Of a stretch of 64,000 nucleotides of DNA, positions 1 to 9,216 are shown piece by piece. Source of the stretch: CAMWXW01 sp051650105 (lineage in GTDB: Bacteria > Desulfobacterota > Desulfovibrionia > Desulfovibrionales > Desulfovibrionaceae); NCBI GenBank assembly GCA_051650105.1, contig JBOFIJ010000016.1, positions 124,001-188,000 of the forward strand, in the 5' to 3' direction. Position 1 is the stretch's first letter. Each line of letters begins with the position of its first letter. The translations under genes and the position numbers were made by a program. The notes beneath the pieces are model-generated. The model made no database searches, was not told where the DNA came from, and saw only the letters and a program-made list of their open reading frames with translations.

Positions 1-552
1 GATGATATGTGTCCAAGGTGTGAGGCTTCTCTTAATTTTAAAAAGGGAATTGAGGTAGGCCATATTTTTAAATTAGGGACAAAATATAGTGAAGCTATGA
101 ATGCTACTTTTGTTGATGAAGATGGGCTTTCAAAGCATTACGTTATGGGGTGTTATGGTATAGGAGTATCGAGAATGATTGCTGCTATCATAGAACAAAA
201 TAATGATGAATTTGGTATTGTTTTTCCACCTGTAGTATCACCATTTGATATTATTATTGTGTCTTTAGATTCTGATAAAACCAACGAAAAAGCTGAAGAA
301 CTATATACTATTTTGAAAACTCAAGGATATAATGTTTTATTTGATGATACTACGGAACGTGCGGGATTTAAATTAAAAGATGCTGATTTATTAGGTATTC
401 CTTTGCAAATTATTTTAGGAAGACGTTCTTTGGAAAAGGGATGTGTTGAATGCAAGAATAGAAAAACAGGAGAAAAGCATGAACTTGCTTTAGAGAATTT
501 TAAAGAAAATTTTTTAGATTACTATAAAAATGTTTTTCCTATGAATTTATAA
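1..552 (+). CDS. proS: Prolyl-tRNA synthetase, C-terminal part (5' truncated by window)
   Basis: This is the 3' end of proS, which charges tRNA-Pro with proline in the cytoplasm. The frame is open from base 1, so 183 residues are visible. The class II motif 3 is clear (MGCYGIGVSRMIAAIIEQ), followed by the anticodon-binding domain with a typical beginning (PPVVSPFDIIIV) and the segment TERAGFKLKDADLLGIPLQIILG. The Met at base 7 is internal and not a start. xseA begins 2 bases after the stop, so the two are probably co-transcribed. Nothing unusual in the visible part. Confidence 0.95.
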   Translation, partial: DDMCPRCEASLNFKKGIEVGHIFKLGTKYSEAMNATFVDEDGLSKHYVMGCYGIGVSRMIAAIIEQNNDEFGIVFPPVVSPFDIIIVSLDSDKTNEKAEELYTILKTQGYNVLFDDTTERAGFKLKDADLLGIPLQIILGRRSLEKGCVECKNRKTGEKHELALENFKENFLDYYKNVFPMNL

Positions 553-554
553 AT

Positions 555-2078
555 ATGGAAAGGGTCTATACTGTAACAGAGATACATTCAAAGCTTCTTG
601 ATCATGTTGAAACCCTCTTTCCTTTTGTATGGATACAAGGTGAAGTAACCAACCTCTCACGTTCTTCTGCGGGGCATCTTTATTTTTCTCTTAAGGATGC
701 CTGTTCTGTTATTAATTGTGTTTGGTTTTTTTCTAAACAAAGGCACAATAAAAATTTTGATATTCTCACTGGAGAGCTATTAGAGGAGCCTCAAGAATGT
801 GTATCTTCCCATATTAAAAATGGTGATATACTGTATTGTGCTGGAATTATCACACTTTATAAGAGTTCACATCAAATTATTATCGACCTCGTTGAATATA
901 TTGGAGAAGGTCTTTTACATCGTGATTATATGCTTTTAAAAATCGACCTTGAGTCTATTGGGGCGTTTTCTCTTGAGAGGAAGCGTCCTCTGCCAAAAAG
1001 AGTTCAAAAAATTGCTCTTATTACAGCTCTTAATGGAGCTGCTATTCAAGATTTTCTTGTGATTGCTAGTGAAAGAGGTATAGGATCTGAAATAGTTTTA
1101 TACGATGTTACTGTGCAGGGAGAATTGGCATCGTTTGAGATACAAAGGGCTATTAGAGACGCAAATGAGAAATATTGGGCAGATACCATATTAATTATGA
1201 GAGGTGGAGGAGGGAATGAAGATCTTTCTATTTTTAATTCTAAAGAAATTGCTGAAGCTATTTTTAATTCCACAATACATGTATTAGCCGCGATCGGGCA
1301 TGAGGTAGACCATTCTTTTGCCGATATGATTGCTGATACTCGTGCAGCTACTCCTTCTCATGCTGCTCATTTATTATGGAAAACACGCACTGAAGAATAT
1401 GATTATTTATTTTCTTTAAAAAAGAAGTTAAATACAGTATTCTATACGTGTATTGGGCGATGTGCACAAAAAATACAAGTTTTAGCTAATTCTGTTGCAT
1501 TTTTTTCTCCACATGTTCAAATTGCGGCCAAGGAATCTTTTTTAGAGAATATAGTGTGGAAATTGCGCTTTGTATTGTCTCAGATAATTAATAAAGATCT
1601 TCTCTTTTTAGAATATATGCAAAGATCTCTTATTGATCTTTCATTAGAAAATAGGATCTTTATTCTGACAGAAATGCTGTGCTCTTTTGCAAGTACTTTA
1701 GAAAATAGAGTGTATTTATATTTAGAGAGAAAAGAAGATTCTCTAAATACTTTAGTGAAAAGATTGGAGTATATACGATTTTCTAATATAATTTCACAAA
1801 AAAGTGTTTTTTTTGTACAGAAATTGCAGATCTTATATAAAAGATATCAAGAATATATATTTTTCTATGAAAAATTTTTAAATGATATTCTGTGTAAACT
1901 GTACTCCAAAAATCCCATGATATTTTTGGAGGAAGGGTATGCAAGATTGGAAAATATAGATGGGACAAAAATACAATATATATCAGATATTCAAGGAGAG
2001 AGGGTGAAAGTGAAAGGTAACAATTTTTCTTTATTAGTGGATATAATTGAAATTGAGGTAAAGGAAGAAAAAAAATGA
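555..2078 (+). CDS. xseA: Exodeoxyribonuclease VII large subunit
   Basis: Large subunit of exonuclease VII, which degrades single-stranded DNA to oligonucleotides in the cytoplasm. The N-terminal ~110 residues match the OB-fold DNA-binding domain (VWIQGEVTNLSR, GHLYFSLKD). The catalytic core carries the family blocks MRGGGGNEDLSIFNS, IGHEVDHSF and TRAATPSHAA. The C-terminal half is the long helical/coiled region. At 507 residues it is somewhat longer than most family members (about 400-460), the extra length lying in the helical part. It starts 2 bases after proS, and its TGA overlaps the ATG of the next gene (ATGA). The small subunit gene xseB is not in the window. Confidence 0.95.
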   Translation: MERVYTVTEIHSKLLDHVETLFPFVWIQGEVTNLSRSSAGHLYFSLKDACSVINCVWFFSKQRHNKNFDILTGELLEEPQECVSSHIKNGDILYCAGIITLYKSSHQIIIDLVEYIGEGLLHRDYMLLKIDLESIGAFSLERKRPLPKRVQKIALITALNGAAIQDFLVIASERGIGSEIVLYDVTVQGELASFEIQRAIRDANEKYWADTILIMRGGGGNEDLSIFNSKEIAEAIFNSTIHVLAAIGHEVDHSFADMIADTRAATPSHAAHLLWKTRTEEYDYLFSLKKKLNTVFYTCIGRCAQKIQVLANSVAFFSPHVQIAAKESFLENIVWKLRFVLSQIINKDLLFLEYMQRSLIDLSLENRIFILTEMLCSFASTLENRVYLYLERKEDSLNTLVKRLEYIRFSNIISQKSVFFVQKLQILYKRYQEYIFFYEKFLNDILCKLYSKNPMIFLEEGYARLENIDGTKIQYISDIQGERVKVKGNNFSLLVDIIEIEVKEEKK

Positions 2079-2947
2079 AGAAGATATTTTTTACTTTTGG
2101 CATAATAGTACTTGTTGCCTGGGGATTTGAATCGACGCTGTATACACAAGATATTATTGAGAATGATTCACCAAATATTGTTGTTCCAGAAAATATAGAA
2201 GATGCAGTTCCTTTTTTTGTTGAGATTACTACAAAAAAACCTTCCGCTATTGTTATTTCTTGGACAAAAAAGAAATATGTGGTTACTCAAGAAAAATTTA
2301 AAGATAAATATCATTCTGTAACAATGTTGGCATTACCTATAGATACTCCTTCTGGAGAACAAAAATTAGTAATTACAATTAATAAAAAAAAATATGAGTA
2401 TATTATAAAAAGTGAAAAAAGAACGTATGACACACAAAAACTTTCTGTGGAAGGACAATACGTTCAGCCTCCAAAAGCTGTTCAAGAACGTTTAGTAAAA
2501 GAACGAGATAAAAGATCCATCTTGTTTGCCCGTGTTAGTGATAAAAGATTATGGGATAAAGATACTTGGGTACGACCTGCTGAAGGTATTTTAACAAGCT
2601 CGTTTGGTGCACGGCGTATATTTAATGGTGAACACAGAAATCCTCACCAAGCACTTGATTTTCGTGGTTCTACTGGTGCTCCGATATATGCCGCACATGA
2701 TGGAGTAGTTGCTTTTGCTGGAGCACATTATTTTACTGGGAATATTGTTTATATTGATCACGGACAGGGTATTATCTCTGGATATGCGCATATGAGCAAA
2801 ATTCTTGTGAAAAAAAATGAGCGAGTAAAGGCAGGTCAGAAAATAGGAGAAATTGGTGCTACGGGAAGGGTTACAGGGCCACATTTACATTTCACATTGT
2901 ATTCTTATGGGAGACCAGTAGATTCGACAAATCTTGTTATTAAATAA
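2075..2947 (+). CDS. LytM/M23 family zinc endopeptidase, secreted
   Basis: Probable periplasmic murein endopeptidase of the M23 (LytM) family, 290 residues. An N-terminal hydrophobic segment (residues 4-17) looks like a signal sequence. Residues ~30-150 form an Ig-like N-terminal region typical of deltaproteobacterial M23 proteins. The peptidase domain keeps every catalytic element: zinc ligands H191, D195 and H272, plus catalytic H239 (GYAH) and H270 (GPHLHF). It is translationally coupled to xseA by an ATGA overlap. The next gene encodes a paralogue that has lost two of these residues. The in vivo substrate, presumably peptidoglycan cross-links, is inferred from the family. Confidence 0.9.
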   Translation: MKKIFFTFGIIVLVAWGFESTLYTQDIIENDSPNIVVPENIEDAVPFFVEITTKKPSAIVISWTKKKYVVTQEKFKDKYHSVTMLALPIDTPSGEQKLVITINKKKYEYIIKSEKRTYDTQKLSVEGQYVQPPKAVQERLVKERDKRSILFARVSDKRLWDKDTWVRPAEGILTSSFGARRIFNGEHRNPHQALDFRGSTGAPIYAAHDGVVAFAGAHYFTGNIVYIDHGQGIISGYAHMSKILVKKNERVKAGQKIGEIGATGRVTGPHLHFTLYSYGRPVDSTNLVIK

Positions 2948-3026
2948 AAACGTGTTATCTTGATATATATAAGATCCACTGGTATTTTTTATTAGATACT
3001 AGTAAGTCTTTATTCGGGAGGTTCTG

Positions 3027-3947
3027 TTGAGAATATTATATACCATATTTTATTCGTTGTTTTTGTTTTCTATCATAAGTCTTGCTCCTATATATTCGTC
3101 TGATGCTACTGCCAATCAGCAAGATATATCTGATATTAATGATAAGAGAATTGGGGAAGGCATTAGTATATCTATACCAAAAGTTATTACTGAAGGTGTT
3201 CCCTTTTTTGTCAATCTTGTAACAGATAAACCGTCATCTATTGATGTTACATGGAATAGAAAGAGTATTTCTTTTTCTCAAAAACTAGATGGTAGAAAAT
3301 ATAATTCTCTTATGATGCTGGTATTACCTGTCAATAAAAATACTCCATCTACTACTATTATTATTTCTATTAATGGAATTGAACATAAGTATACTTTTAA
3401 AGTCCTTAAAGCATCCCACACCGTTACAAAATATTCTTTGCCAAGTGAGACGAAGCTCAAGAATACAGGTGATAATGCTGATATGAAAAATGCCATTTTG
3501 CAAAGAAATAAATTATTGCGAACGTTTTCTTCTATAAGATATTGGGAGAAAGATATATGGGGGAGCCCTGTTGCAAAGCCTTTTCATATTTTGCAGGGTT
3601 TTGGACACACAAATATATATAATAATAAAAAGCAGACAGCTCATGAGGGGCTTGATTTTTCTGGTAAAATTGGTGACCCTATATATGCAACTGCTTCAGG
3701 AACGGTTGCTTTTGTGAGTCCGTTTTATTTTCTTGGAAAGACTATTTATATAAATCATGGACAAGGTATTTTTAGTGGATATTCTTCGCTTGATTCTTAT
3801 AATGTGAGTGTTGGGCAGATAGTACGAGTTGGAGACATTATTGGTACTATGGGCCGAGTTACTCCAAAACACAAAATAAAATTGCACTTTGCATTGTTCT
3901 CTGTTGGTGAAGGTATTGATCCAACTTCATTACTGCAATCCAAATAA
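3027..3947 (+). CDS. Degenerate LytM/M23 domain protein (likely non-catalytic)
   Basis: Paralogue of the preceding gene, 306 residues, starting at a TTG with a strong GGGAGG site 5 bases upstream. The signal sequence spans residues ~3-22. The N-terminal Ig-like region is shared (both have VPFFV followed by T-x-KPS). The zinc ligands H206, D210 and H287 are kept. The catalytic histidines are not: GYAH of the active paralogue is GYSS (S254), and HLH is KLH (K285). In the EnvC/NlpD families, degenerate LytM domains activate amidases rather than cut murein, so a regulatory or structural role is the best guess. It lies 79 bases after its paralogue and is followed by a hairpin terminator. Confidence 0.85.
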   Translation: MRILYTIFYSLFLFSIISLAPIYSSDATANQQDISDINDKRIGEGISISIPKVITEGVPFFVNLVTDKPSSIDVTWNRKSISFSQKLDGRKYNSLMMLVLPVNKNTPSTTIIISINGIEHKYTFKVLKASHTVTKYSLPSETKLKNTGDNADMKNAILQRNKLLRTFSSIRYWEKDIWGSPVAKPFHILQGFGHTNIYNNKKQTAHEGLDFSGKIGDPIYATASGTVAFVSPFYFLGKTIYINHGQGIFSGYSSLDSYNVSVGQIVRVGDIIGTMGRVTPKHKIKLHFALFSVGEGIDPTSLLQSK

Positions 3948-4001
3948 GATATATTTAGTATTAATTTTCTTATCTTGGTATTTTTTCTTAAATATATTGT
4001 G

Positions 4002-4035
4002 GGGTAGTGGGCTTATTTAGCCACTGCCCTTTTTT
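4002..4035 (+). terminator. Rho-independent terminator after the M23 pair
   Basis: A 9-bp stem (GGGTAGTGG at 4002-4010 with CCACTGCCC at 4021-4029, one G-U pair) with a 10-base loop is followed by six T residues. It sits 54 bases after the M23 paralogue stop, before the convergent tsaB. Confidence 0.85.
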
Positions 4036-4084
4036 AATAGGCACAAGACGTTATTGTGTAGATATACCATATGGGGTATCTGTA

Positions 4085-4831
4085 TTAAGAATTTTTATTT
4101 GTATAATATTCTGCGATTTCTTTATCAGAAAATCCAAGCTTGTGGGCTATTGTATAAATATTTTCTTCTGCATCACTTGGACGAATATATAAAGGTGTGA
4201 GAGCATGAAGAGAATAGGGTATTTTTTGAGAAAGAGAATAGAGGGCTTCCATACTAGGGGTGTTGTTATGTTTTGGCATAATTGGAATATGTGCAAGGCT
4301 TTTATTAAAAAAGTCTTTATATAAATGGGCACCTTTGCCAAGAAGGTAGCTTTGATCATGCATGTTGTTTATAATATATAAGCTAGTTTCTTGTGGAGAA
4401 AGAACATGTACTTCTGTCTTTTGCTGGACAAAGTGATTTTCAGGGTTGCAGTAGTATCCTTGTAGATAGAGCAAATTTTTACGTGCATGTGTCATTACCC
4501 AATAATGGACTGAGGGGTTATATGCAGAGAAAGCAAGGCTTTCAAGATACTGTAGTGCTCCTAATGTGGCATTAAGAGTTTTTGCTATACCAAGTGCTGT
4601 TGTCAGTATAAGACGTATTCCAGTAAAAGAACCAGGGCCAACTACACAAGAAATATGTGTTATTTCTTTTTGGGAATACCCTATTCTTGAAAAAGCTTCT
4701 AAAAGGGAAGGAATAAGATATTCTGTCCCTTTTGATGAGAGCATGGTTTGAGAGGAATAGAGAAGGACTTCTTCTGTGCCTATGCCTATTTGTAAAGAGC
4801 CATCACTATTATTAAGGATTACATAAAGCAT
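4085..4831 (-). CDS. tsaB: tRNA threonylcarbamoyladenosine biosynthesis protein TsaB
   Basis: TsaB is the partner of TsaD and TsaE in making t6A at position 37 of ANN-decoding tRNAs. The family signature GPGSFTGIR is present at residues ~65-73, followed by TTALGIAKTL and the helix GALQYLESLAF. The 248-residue length is normal. Like other TsaB proteins it has the ASKHA fold but no complete metal-binding site. It is the last gene of a ten-gene minus-strand run. Its ATG shares one base with the rseP stop (TAATG), so translation is coupled to rseP. Confidence 0.9.
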   Translation of the reverse strand: MLYVILNNSDGSLQIGIGTEEVLLYSSQTMLSSKGTEYLIPSLLEAFSRIGYSQKEITHISCVVGPGSFTGIRLILTTALGIAKTLNATLGALQYLESLAFSAYNPSVHYWVMTHARKNLLYLQGYYCNPENHFVQQKTEVHVLSPQETSLYIINNMHDQSYLLGKGAHLYKDFFNKSLAHIPIMPKHNNTPSMEALYSLSQKIPYSLHALTPLYIRPSDAEENIYTIAHKLGFSDKEIAEYYTNKNS

Positions 4832-5901
4832 TATTTGAAAAAGCGCATAACGTCATTATATGTTGCAAAAAGCATGAGAAATAATAAAAGAGAAAGTCCA
4901 ACATATGAGAGTCTTGTTCTCCATTCAAGTGATACTGGTCTTCTCGTAATCATTTCTATTGTTAAAAAGAGAATATGACCTCCGTCTAATACGGGAATTG
5001 GTAATAAATTAATAAAACCCAAATTGATGCTAATTAGAGCAGCAAGACTCACAATAGCAATGATGCCTTGTGTAGAGCTTTGATTAATAACTTGTGCTAT
5101 CATTATTGGTCCGCCCATAGAATCTGAAGGGACTGACCTTTGTATGAGTTTTAATAAGCTTTCTGCTGTAAGAGCCAAACTTTGGTACGTTGTTATAAAA
5201 GATTCTTTAACAGAAGATAAAAATGTAAGGTGTGTAACTTTTTGTTCTCCAGAAGGTTTTATTCCTAAAACAAAGGCCTCCTGTTCTTCTCCAAAAATAT
5301 TAGGTACTTTTGAGATTATTGCTTGTATGGTGGTTGTATTGACTATACCATCACGGACATACTCAATGATTGTTGGTGTATCTCTTTGTATTTGAATTAG
5401 TGGATGAATCTCGGACCATTTTGTTACTGGTGTGGAATTAATTCCTATAATAATATCTCCTACTTCTAAATGTGCTTGTTGTGCTGGAGAGTCTTTAAAC
5501 ACGTCACCAACAACAGGAGTAAGATATGGTTTTCCAGAAAAGAAAAAAATACAAAAATAGAGTATGACTGCAAGAATAATATTAAAAAAAGCTCCAGCTG
5601 CAACAACAAGAAATCTTTGCCATGTTGGACGCAGAGCAAAACTCTCTTTTTCAGTAAAATTTTCTGGCAATTCAACTGTGTCATCTTCTCCTACAAGAGC
5701 TACGTAACCGCCAAGAGGAATTAATGAAAGACAATATTCTGTCTTAGCATACGTGTGTGTAAATAGCTTTTTACCGAAACCAATTGAAAATGTTTTAACT
5801 CCTATTCCAAATAAACGAGCTATAAGAAAATGCCCCAATTCATGAAAAAAAATCAGGCCACCAAAAACAATAATAACGGCAAATATGCCTGTGAATGTCA
5901 T
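4831..5901 (-). CDS. rseP: Site-2 zinc metalloprotease RseP
   Basis: Inner-membrane intramembrane protease of the S2P/RseP family, which cleaves anti-sigma factors and remnant signal peptides. The zinc motif HELGH is at residues 20-24 in the first membrane segment. A PDZ domain follows (VGDVFKDSPAQQAHLEVGDIIIGINSTPV). The second active-site block NLLPIPVLDGGH lies near residue 300. Length 356 with a single PDZ domain, as is common outside the enterics. It overlaps dxr by four bases (ATGA) and tsaB by one, within the conserved frr-uppS-cdsA-dxr-rseP order. Confidence 0.95.
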   Translation of the reverse strand: MTFTGIFAVIIVFGGLIFFHELGHFLIARLFGIGVKTFSIGFGKKLFTHTYAKTEYCLSLIPLGGYVALVGEDDTVELPENFTEKESFALRPTWQRFLVVAAGAFFNIILAVILYFCIFFFSGKPYLTPVVGDVFKDSPAQQAHLEVGDIIIGINSTPVTKWSEIHPLIQIQRDTPTIIEYVRDGIVNTTTIQAIISKVPNIFGEEQEAFVLGIKPSGEQKVTHLTFLSSVKESFITTYQSLALTAESLLKLIQRSVPSDSMGGPIMIAQVINQSSTQGIIAIVSLAALISINLGFINLLPIPVLDGGHILFLTIEMITRRPVSLEWRTRLSYVGLSLLLFLMLFATYNDVMRFFK

Positions 5902-7112
5902 AGAAAACTCCTTAAACTTTGTGCTATTTCATATGCTTTTTTTCGTGAAAGAATATCAATTTGAAGAATATCCTCTATATTTTCTGCCTCTTTTATGTAA
6001 AACGGGTATTCTAATGTCTTTTCTATAAGGAGAGGAATATCCAAAAATCCAATTTCTTTCTTTAAAAAAAGTTCTACAGCAATTTCATTAGCTCCATTCA
6101 ATATGATGGGTAAAAAGCCCTTTTTTTCCAATACTTTATGAGCGAAGGAAAAGCATAGAGAGTGTGTTGGCATTTTGTCAAATGTTAATGTCCTTATCGC
6201 TGTTAAGTCCAATGTTGTTATACCAAGATCTTCTGTTCTAGGATAATAGATTGCGTGACCAATTGCAAGCTTCATATCAGGAATACTTAGTTGAGCAATT
6301 TGGCTATTATCTTTAAATTCAACCAAAGAATGAATAATAGATTCTGGATGAATAATAGCATCTATATATTGCACATCAAGGCCAAATAGATGATATGCCT
6401 CAATAATTTCAAAAGCTTTGTTCATCAATGTTGCAGAATCAATGGAAATTTTTGCTCCCATATTCCACGTAGGATGTTTTAATGCCATTTCTGGTGTTAC
6501 ATTTTCAAGAAATTCTCTTGATTTACCTCTAAATGGGCCACCTGAAGCAGTTAAAAGTATTCTGCGTATTTTTGATGGAGTCCCCATTATTATTTGAAAG
6601 AGTGCATTGTGTTCTGAGTCTACAGGAAGAATGACAGCTCCAGTTTTTTTACAAAGGGCACGAAAGAGTTCCCCTGCCAAAACAAGAGATTCTTTATTAG
6701 CTAATGCAACAACTTTTCCTGCCGCAATGGCAGCATGTGTTCCGTAAAGGCCACTTGCACCAACTTGTGCAGAAAGAACAATATCAACCTTTGGATGCGA
6801 AGCAATATAAGCATATCCTTCGTTACCAAAATATATTTCTGGAGTATACCCTTTTGCAAGTAGACTCTTTATTTGTGGAAGAGCGTTTTCTTCTAATATA
6901 CACAGATACGGTGGTCTGAACTCATTCGCTTGTTCTGCAAGAAGTGTAATATTATTTCCACAAGAAAGAGCATGAAGAATAAAATCTTCCCTAGCATTGC
7001 GCACTATATGAAGGGCTGTTCTTCCAATTGAACCTGTTGAACCAAGAATACTCAAAACTCGTGGGAATGTAGTAGACCATGTATTCGAAGGCATTTGAGA
7101 AATATATTTCAT
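5898..7112 (-). CDS. dxr: 1-deoxy-D-xylulose 5-phosphate reductoisomerase
   Basis: Second enzyme of the MEP isoprenoid pathway, converting DXP to MEP with NADPH and a divalent metal. The NADPH-binding motif LGSTGSIGR is at residues ~23-31. The block ALANKESLVLAGE, metal-site PVDSEHNALFQ, ILLTASGGPFR and HPTWNMGAKISIDSATLMNKA all match the family. At 404 residues it carries a short extra N-terminus before the Rossmann fold, and an alternative start at the second Met (MPSN) is possible. It supplies isoprenoid precursors to uppS two genes upstream and sits 1 base from cdsA. Confidence 0.96.
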   Translation of the reverse strand: MKYISQMPSNTWSTTFPRVLSILGSTGSIGRTALHIVRNAREDFILHALSCGNNITLLAEQANEFRPPYLCILEENALPQIKSLLAKGYTPEIYFGNEGYAYIASHPKVDIVLSAQVGASGLYGTHAAIAAGKVVALANKESLVLAGELFRALCKKTGAVILPVDSEHNALFQIIMGTPSKIRRILLTASGGPFRGKSREFLENVTPEMALKHPTWNMGAKISIDSATLMNKAFEIIEAYHLFGLDVQYIDAIIHPESIIHSLVEFKDNSQIAQLSIPDMKLAIGHAIYYPRTEDLGITTLDLTAIRTLTFDKMPTHSLCFSFAHKVLEKKGFLPIILNGANEIAVELFLKKEIGFLDIPLLIEKTLEYPFYIKEAENIEDILQIDILSRKKAYEIAQSLRSFL

Positions 7113-7113
7113 A

Positions 7114-7908
7114 TCACCCCAAGAATATATATTGTAAAATAAAGTAGGTTGGTACTACCAGTAGTAAACTATCCACTCTGTCAAGTAAACCACCATGACC
7201 TGGAAGAATTGTACCAGAATCTTTTACTTGAAAAATGCGTTTCAAAGCGGATTCTAAAAAATCTCCTAACTGCGATAGTATATTTAGTGTAATACTTATC
7301 ATAAGAAGGATCCATAACGAATAATGTAAGAAAAGAGAGCCATATATGAGACACAAAAATGTGCAAGTTACTAAACTTATTATACTCCCTTCTCTCGTTT
7401 TTTTAGGACTTACTTTTGGCCAAATAGCTGTTTCTCCAAAGAATTTACCGCCAAAATAAGCACTTACGTCAGAACTTACTGTGATTAACAAGACGAATAT
7501 TTGTTCCGATACAGAAAGGTATAATGCAAAATGTAAGAGAAAAGGAATATACAAAATACCTATAATACAAAGAGCAATATCTGTAATAGAAATAAGTGTA
7601 TTGAAGAAACCCCATAAAAATAAAAAAAGTAAGAGCGGAAAAATAATGACACATATAAGAACAATCATCGTGATTGTTGGATTTTGTAAATAACCACTTA
7701 AACAAAGTAGTATCGAAAAGAATAAACCAGTACTAAGTAGTAATTTATTTGTTGTAATATTAATTATTGTGTAAAATTCTATGAGTGTAAGAATAACAAC
7801 AACACAAAGCGCTAGAGATATAAAAAAAGGACCAAGAAAAAAAAGTATAGCGAGAGCCCCTATAATTCCCATAGATGTATAAATACGTAGTGTAAGTTCA
7901 TTTGTCAT
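7114..7908 (-). CDS. cdsA: Phosphatidate cytidylyltransferase
   Basis: Makes CDP-diacylglycerol from phosphatidate and CTP, the branch point of phospholipid synthesis, in the inner membrane. The 264 residues contain about eight hydrophobic segments. The family signature lies at the C-terminus (LGDFLESALKRIFQVKDSG then ILPGHGGLLDRVDSLL), and the upstream block VSSDVSAYFGGKFFG is also conserved. It is packed between uppS (2-base gap) and dxr (1-base gap). Confidence 0.95.
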   Translation of the reverse strand: MTNELTLRIYTSMGIIGALAILFFLGPFFISLALCVVVILTLIEFYTIINITTNKLLLSTGLFFSILLCLSGYLQNPTITMIVLICVIIFPLLLFLFLWGFFNTLISITDIALCIIGILYIPFLLHFALYLSVSEQIFVLLITVSSDVSAYFGGKFFGETAIWPKVSPKKTREGSIISLVTCTFLCLIYGSLFLHYSLWILLMISITLNILSQLGDFLESALKRIFQVKDSGTILPGHGGLLDRVDSLLLVVPTYFILQYIFLG

Positions 7909-7910
7909 TA

Positions 7911-8627
7911 TTATGTTTCCTCTGCTCCAAAGCGTCTATTTCTTGTTTCATATGTTCTTAGAATTATATGTAGTTCTTCCACGGAAAAATCTGGCCAATA
8001 TGTTTGAGAACAATAAAATTCACTGTATGCAGATTGAAATATAAGAAAATTGCTTAAACGTTCTTCTCCACCCGTGCGCACTATAAGGTCTGGATCTGCT
8101 TGTCCTTTCGTATATAGACAAGATGAAAAATATTCTTCTGTTATTGAATCTGGTGTAATTGAATCGCTACACATTTTTTTGCATGCTTGAATAATTTCTT
8201 CCCGTCCAGAATAATTAAAAGCTATATTGAGCTGCATACCATCTAATTTTTGTGTTTGTTTTAAGGCAAAGTGCAGAGCTATTTTTACAGAAGATGGAAG
8301 AGTGTCTAATTCTCCTAAAAAGGTCAAACGAATATTATTTTGTACTAGTATCTCTATTTTTTTATAAATTGAAAGAATAAAATAGGAAAAGAGCATACGT
8401 ATTTCTGCTTTCGATCGTTTCCAATTTTCCTTAGAAAAAGCATACAGTGTGAGTGTAGGAATCCTTAACCTTGCACACTCTTGAATAACAGTATGAGCAA
8501 CAGAACCCCCTTGTTTATGCCCATCAGAACGAGGTAAGTCTTGTTCTTTCGCCCATCTCCCATTTCCATCCATAATAATGGCTAAGTGTTTTAATGAAGG
8601 GAAATACACAGTTTTGTTATTATTCAT
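7911..8627 (-). CDS. uppS: Undecaprenyl diphosphate synthase (cis-prenyltransferase)
   Basis: Condenses IPP units onto farnesyl diphosphate to make the C55 lipid carrier for peptidoglycan and LPS. The catalytic Asp and binding loop are in HLAIIMDGNGRWAKE (D20). Other family blocks visible are TLYAFSKENWKRS, LNIAFNYSGREEI, DPDLIVRTGGEERLSNFLIFQSAYSEFY and WPDFS. The 238-residue length is normal. It begins 6 bases after the frr stop. Confidence 0.96.
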   Translation of the reverse strand: MNNNKTVYFPSLKHLAIIMDGNGRWAKEQDLPRSDGHKQGGSVAHTVIQECARLRIPTLTLYAFSKENWKRSKAEIRMLFSYFILSIYKKIEILVQNNIRLTFLGELDTLPSSVKIALHFALKQTQKLDGMQLNIAFNYSGREEIIQACKKMCSDSITPDSITEEYFSSCLYTKGQADPDLIVRTGGEERLSNFLIFQSAYSEFYCSQTYWPDFSVEELHIILRTYETRNRRFGAEET

Positions 8628-8633
8628 TTGAAA

Positions 8634-9206
8634 TTAAACTTCACGAATTTCTTTTTCTTTTGCTGTATATTTTACGTCTGCCTGTTCAATAAAGGAATCT
8701 GTTAATTTTTGAATCTCGTTGTGTACAAATTTTGACTCATCTTCTGTTATAGTTTTCTCTTTTTCTTTTTTCTTCAGAGTGTCATTTCCATCCCTTCGTA
8801 TATTACGAATAGCTATTTTAGCATCCTCTGTGAGTTTTTTACCAACTTTGACAAGTTCTTTTCTTCTTTCTTCTGTAAGAGGCGGAATAGAGATAGTAAT
8901 TTTATCACCTACATTACATGGTGTAAGACCTGTACCAGCATAGATAATAGCTTTTTCTATAGCTATCATAGATGCCTTATCCCACGGTTTTATTGTAATA
9001 GTTCTGCTATCTTGAACAGATACTGTTGAAAGGTGCACAATGGGTGTCATCGCACCATTATATTCTACTTTTATACCCTCTACTATACTTGAAGAAGCTC
9101 GCCCTGTACGCAATTTCTCATATTCTTTCTCAAGAGTATTAAGTGCTTTTTCCATACGCTCTTCCATATCACAAAGAAGCTTCTCTTTATTAAAATCGTC
9201 AGACAT
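8634..9206 (-). CDS. frr: Ribosome recycling factor
   Basis: Splits post-termination ribosomes together with EF-G. The 190 residues cover the whole family. Recognisable blocks are RTGRASSSIVEGIKVEYNG, VQDSRTITIKPWDKASM, AIIYAGTGLTPCNVGDKI, IPPLTEERRKELVK and IRNIRRDGNDTLKKKEKE. It lies 10 bases downstream of pyrH, in the pyrH-frr order found in most bacteria, with AAGGAG-like bases before the ATG. Confidence 0.97.
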   Translation of the reverse strand: MSDDFNKEKLLCDMEERMEKALNTLEKEYEKLRTGRASSSIVEGIKVEYNGAMTPIVHLSTVSVQDSRTITIKPWDKASMIAIEKAIIYAGTGLTPCNVGDKITISIPPLTEERRKELVKVGKKLTEDAKIAIRNIRRDGNDTLKKKEKEKTITEDESKFVHNEIQKLTDSFIEQADVKYTAKEKEIREV

Positions 9207-9216
9207 ACTATACTCC

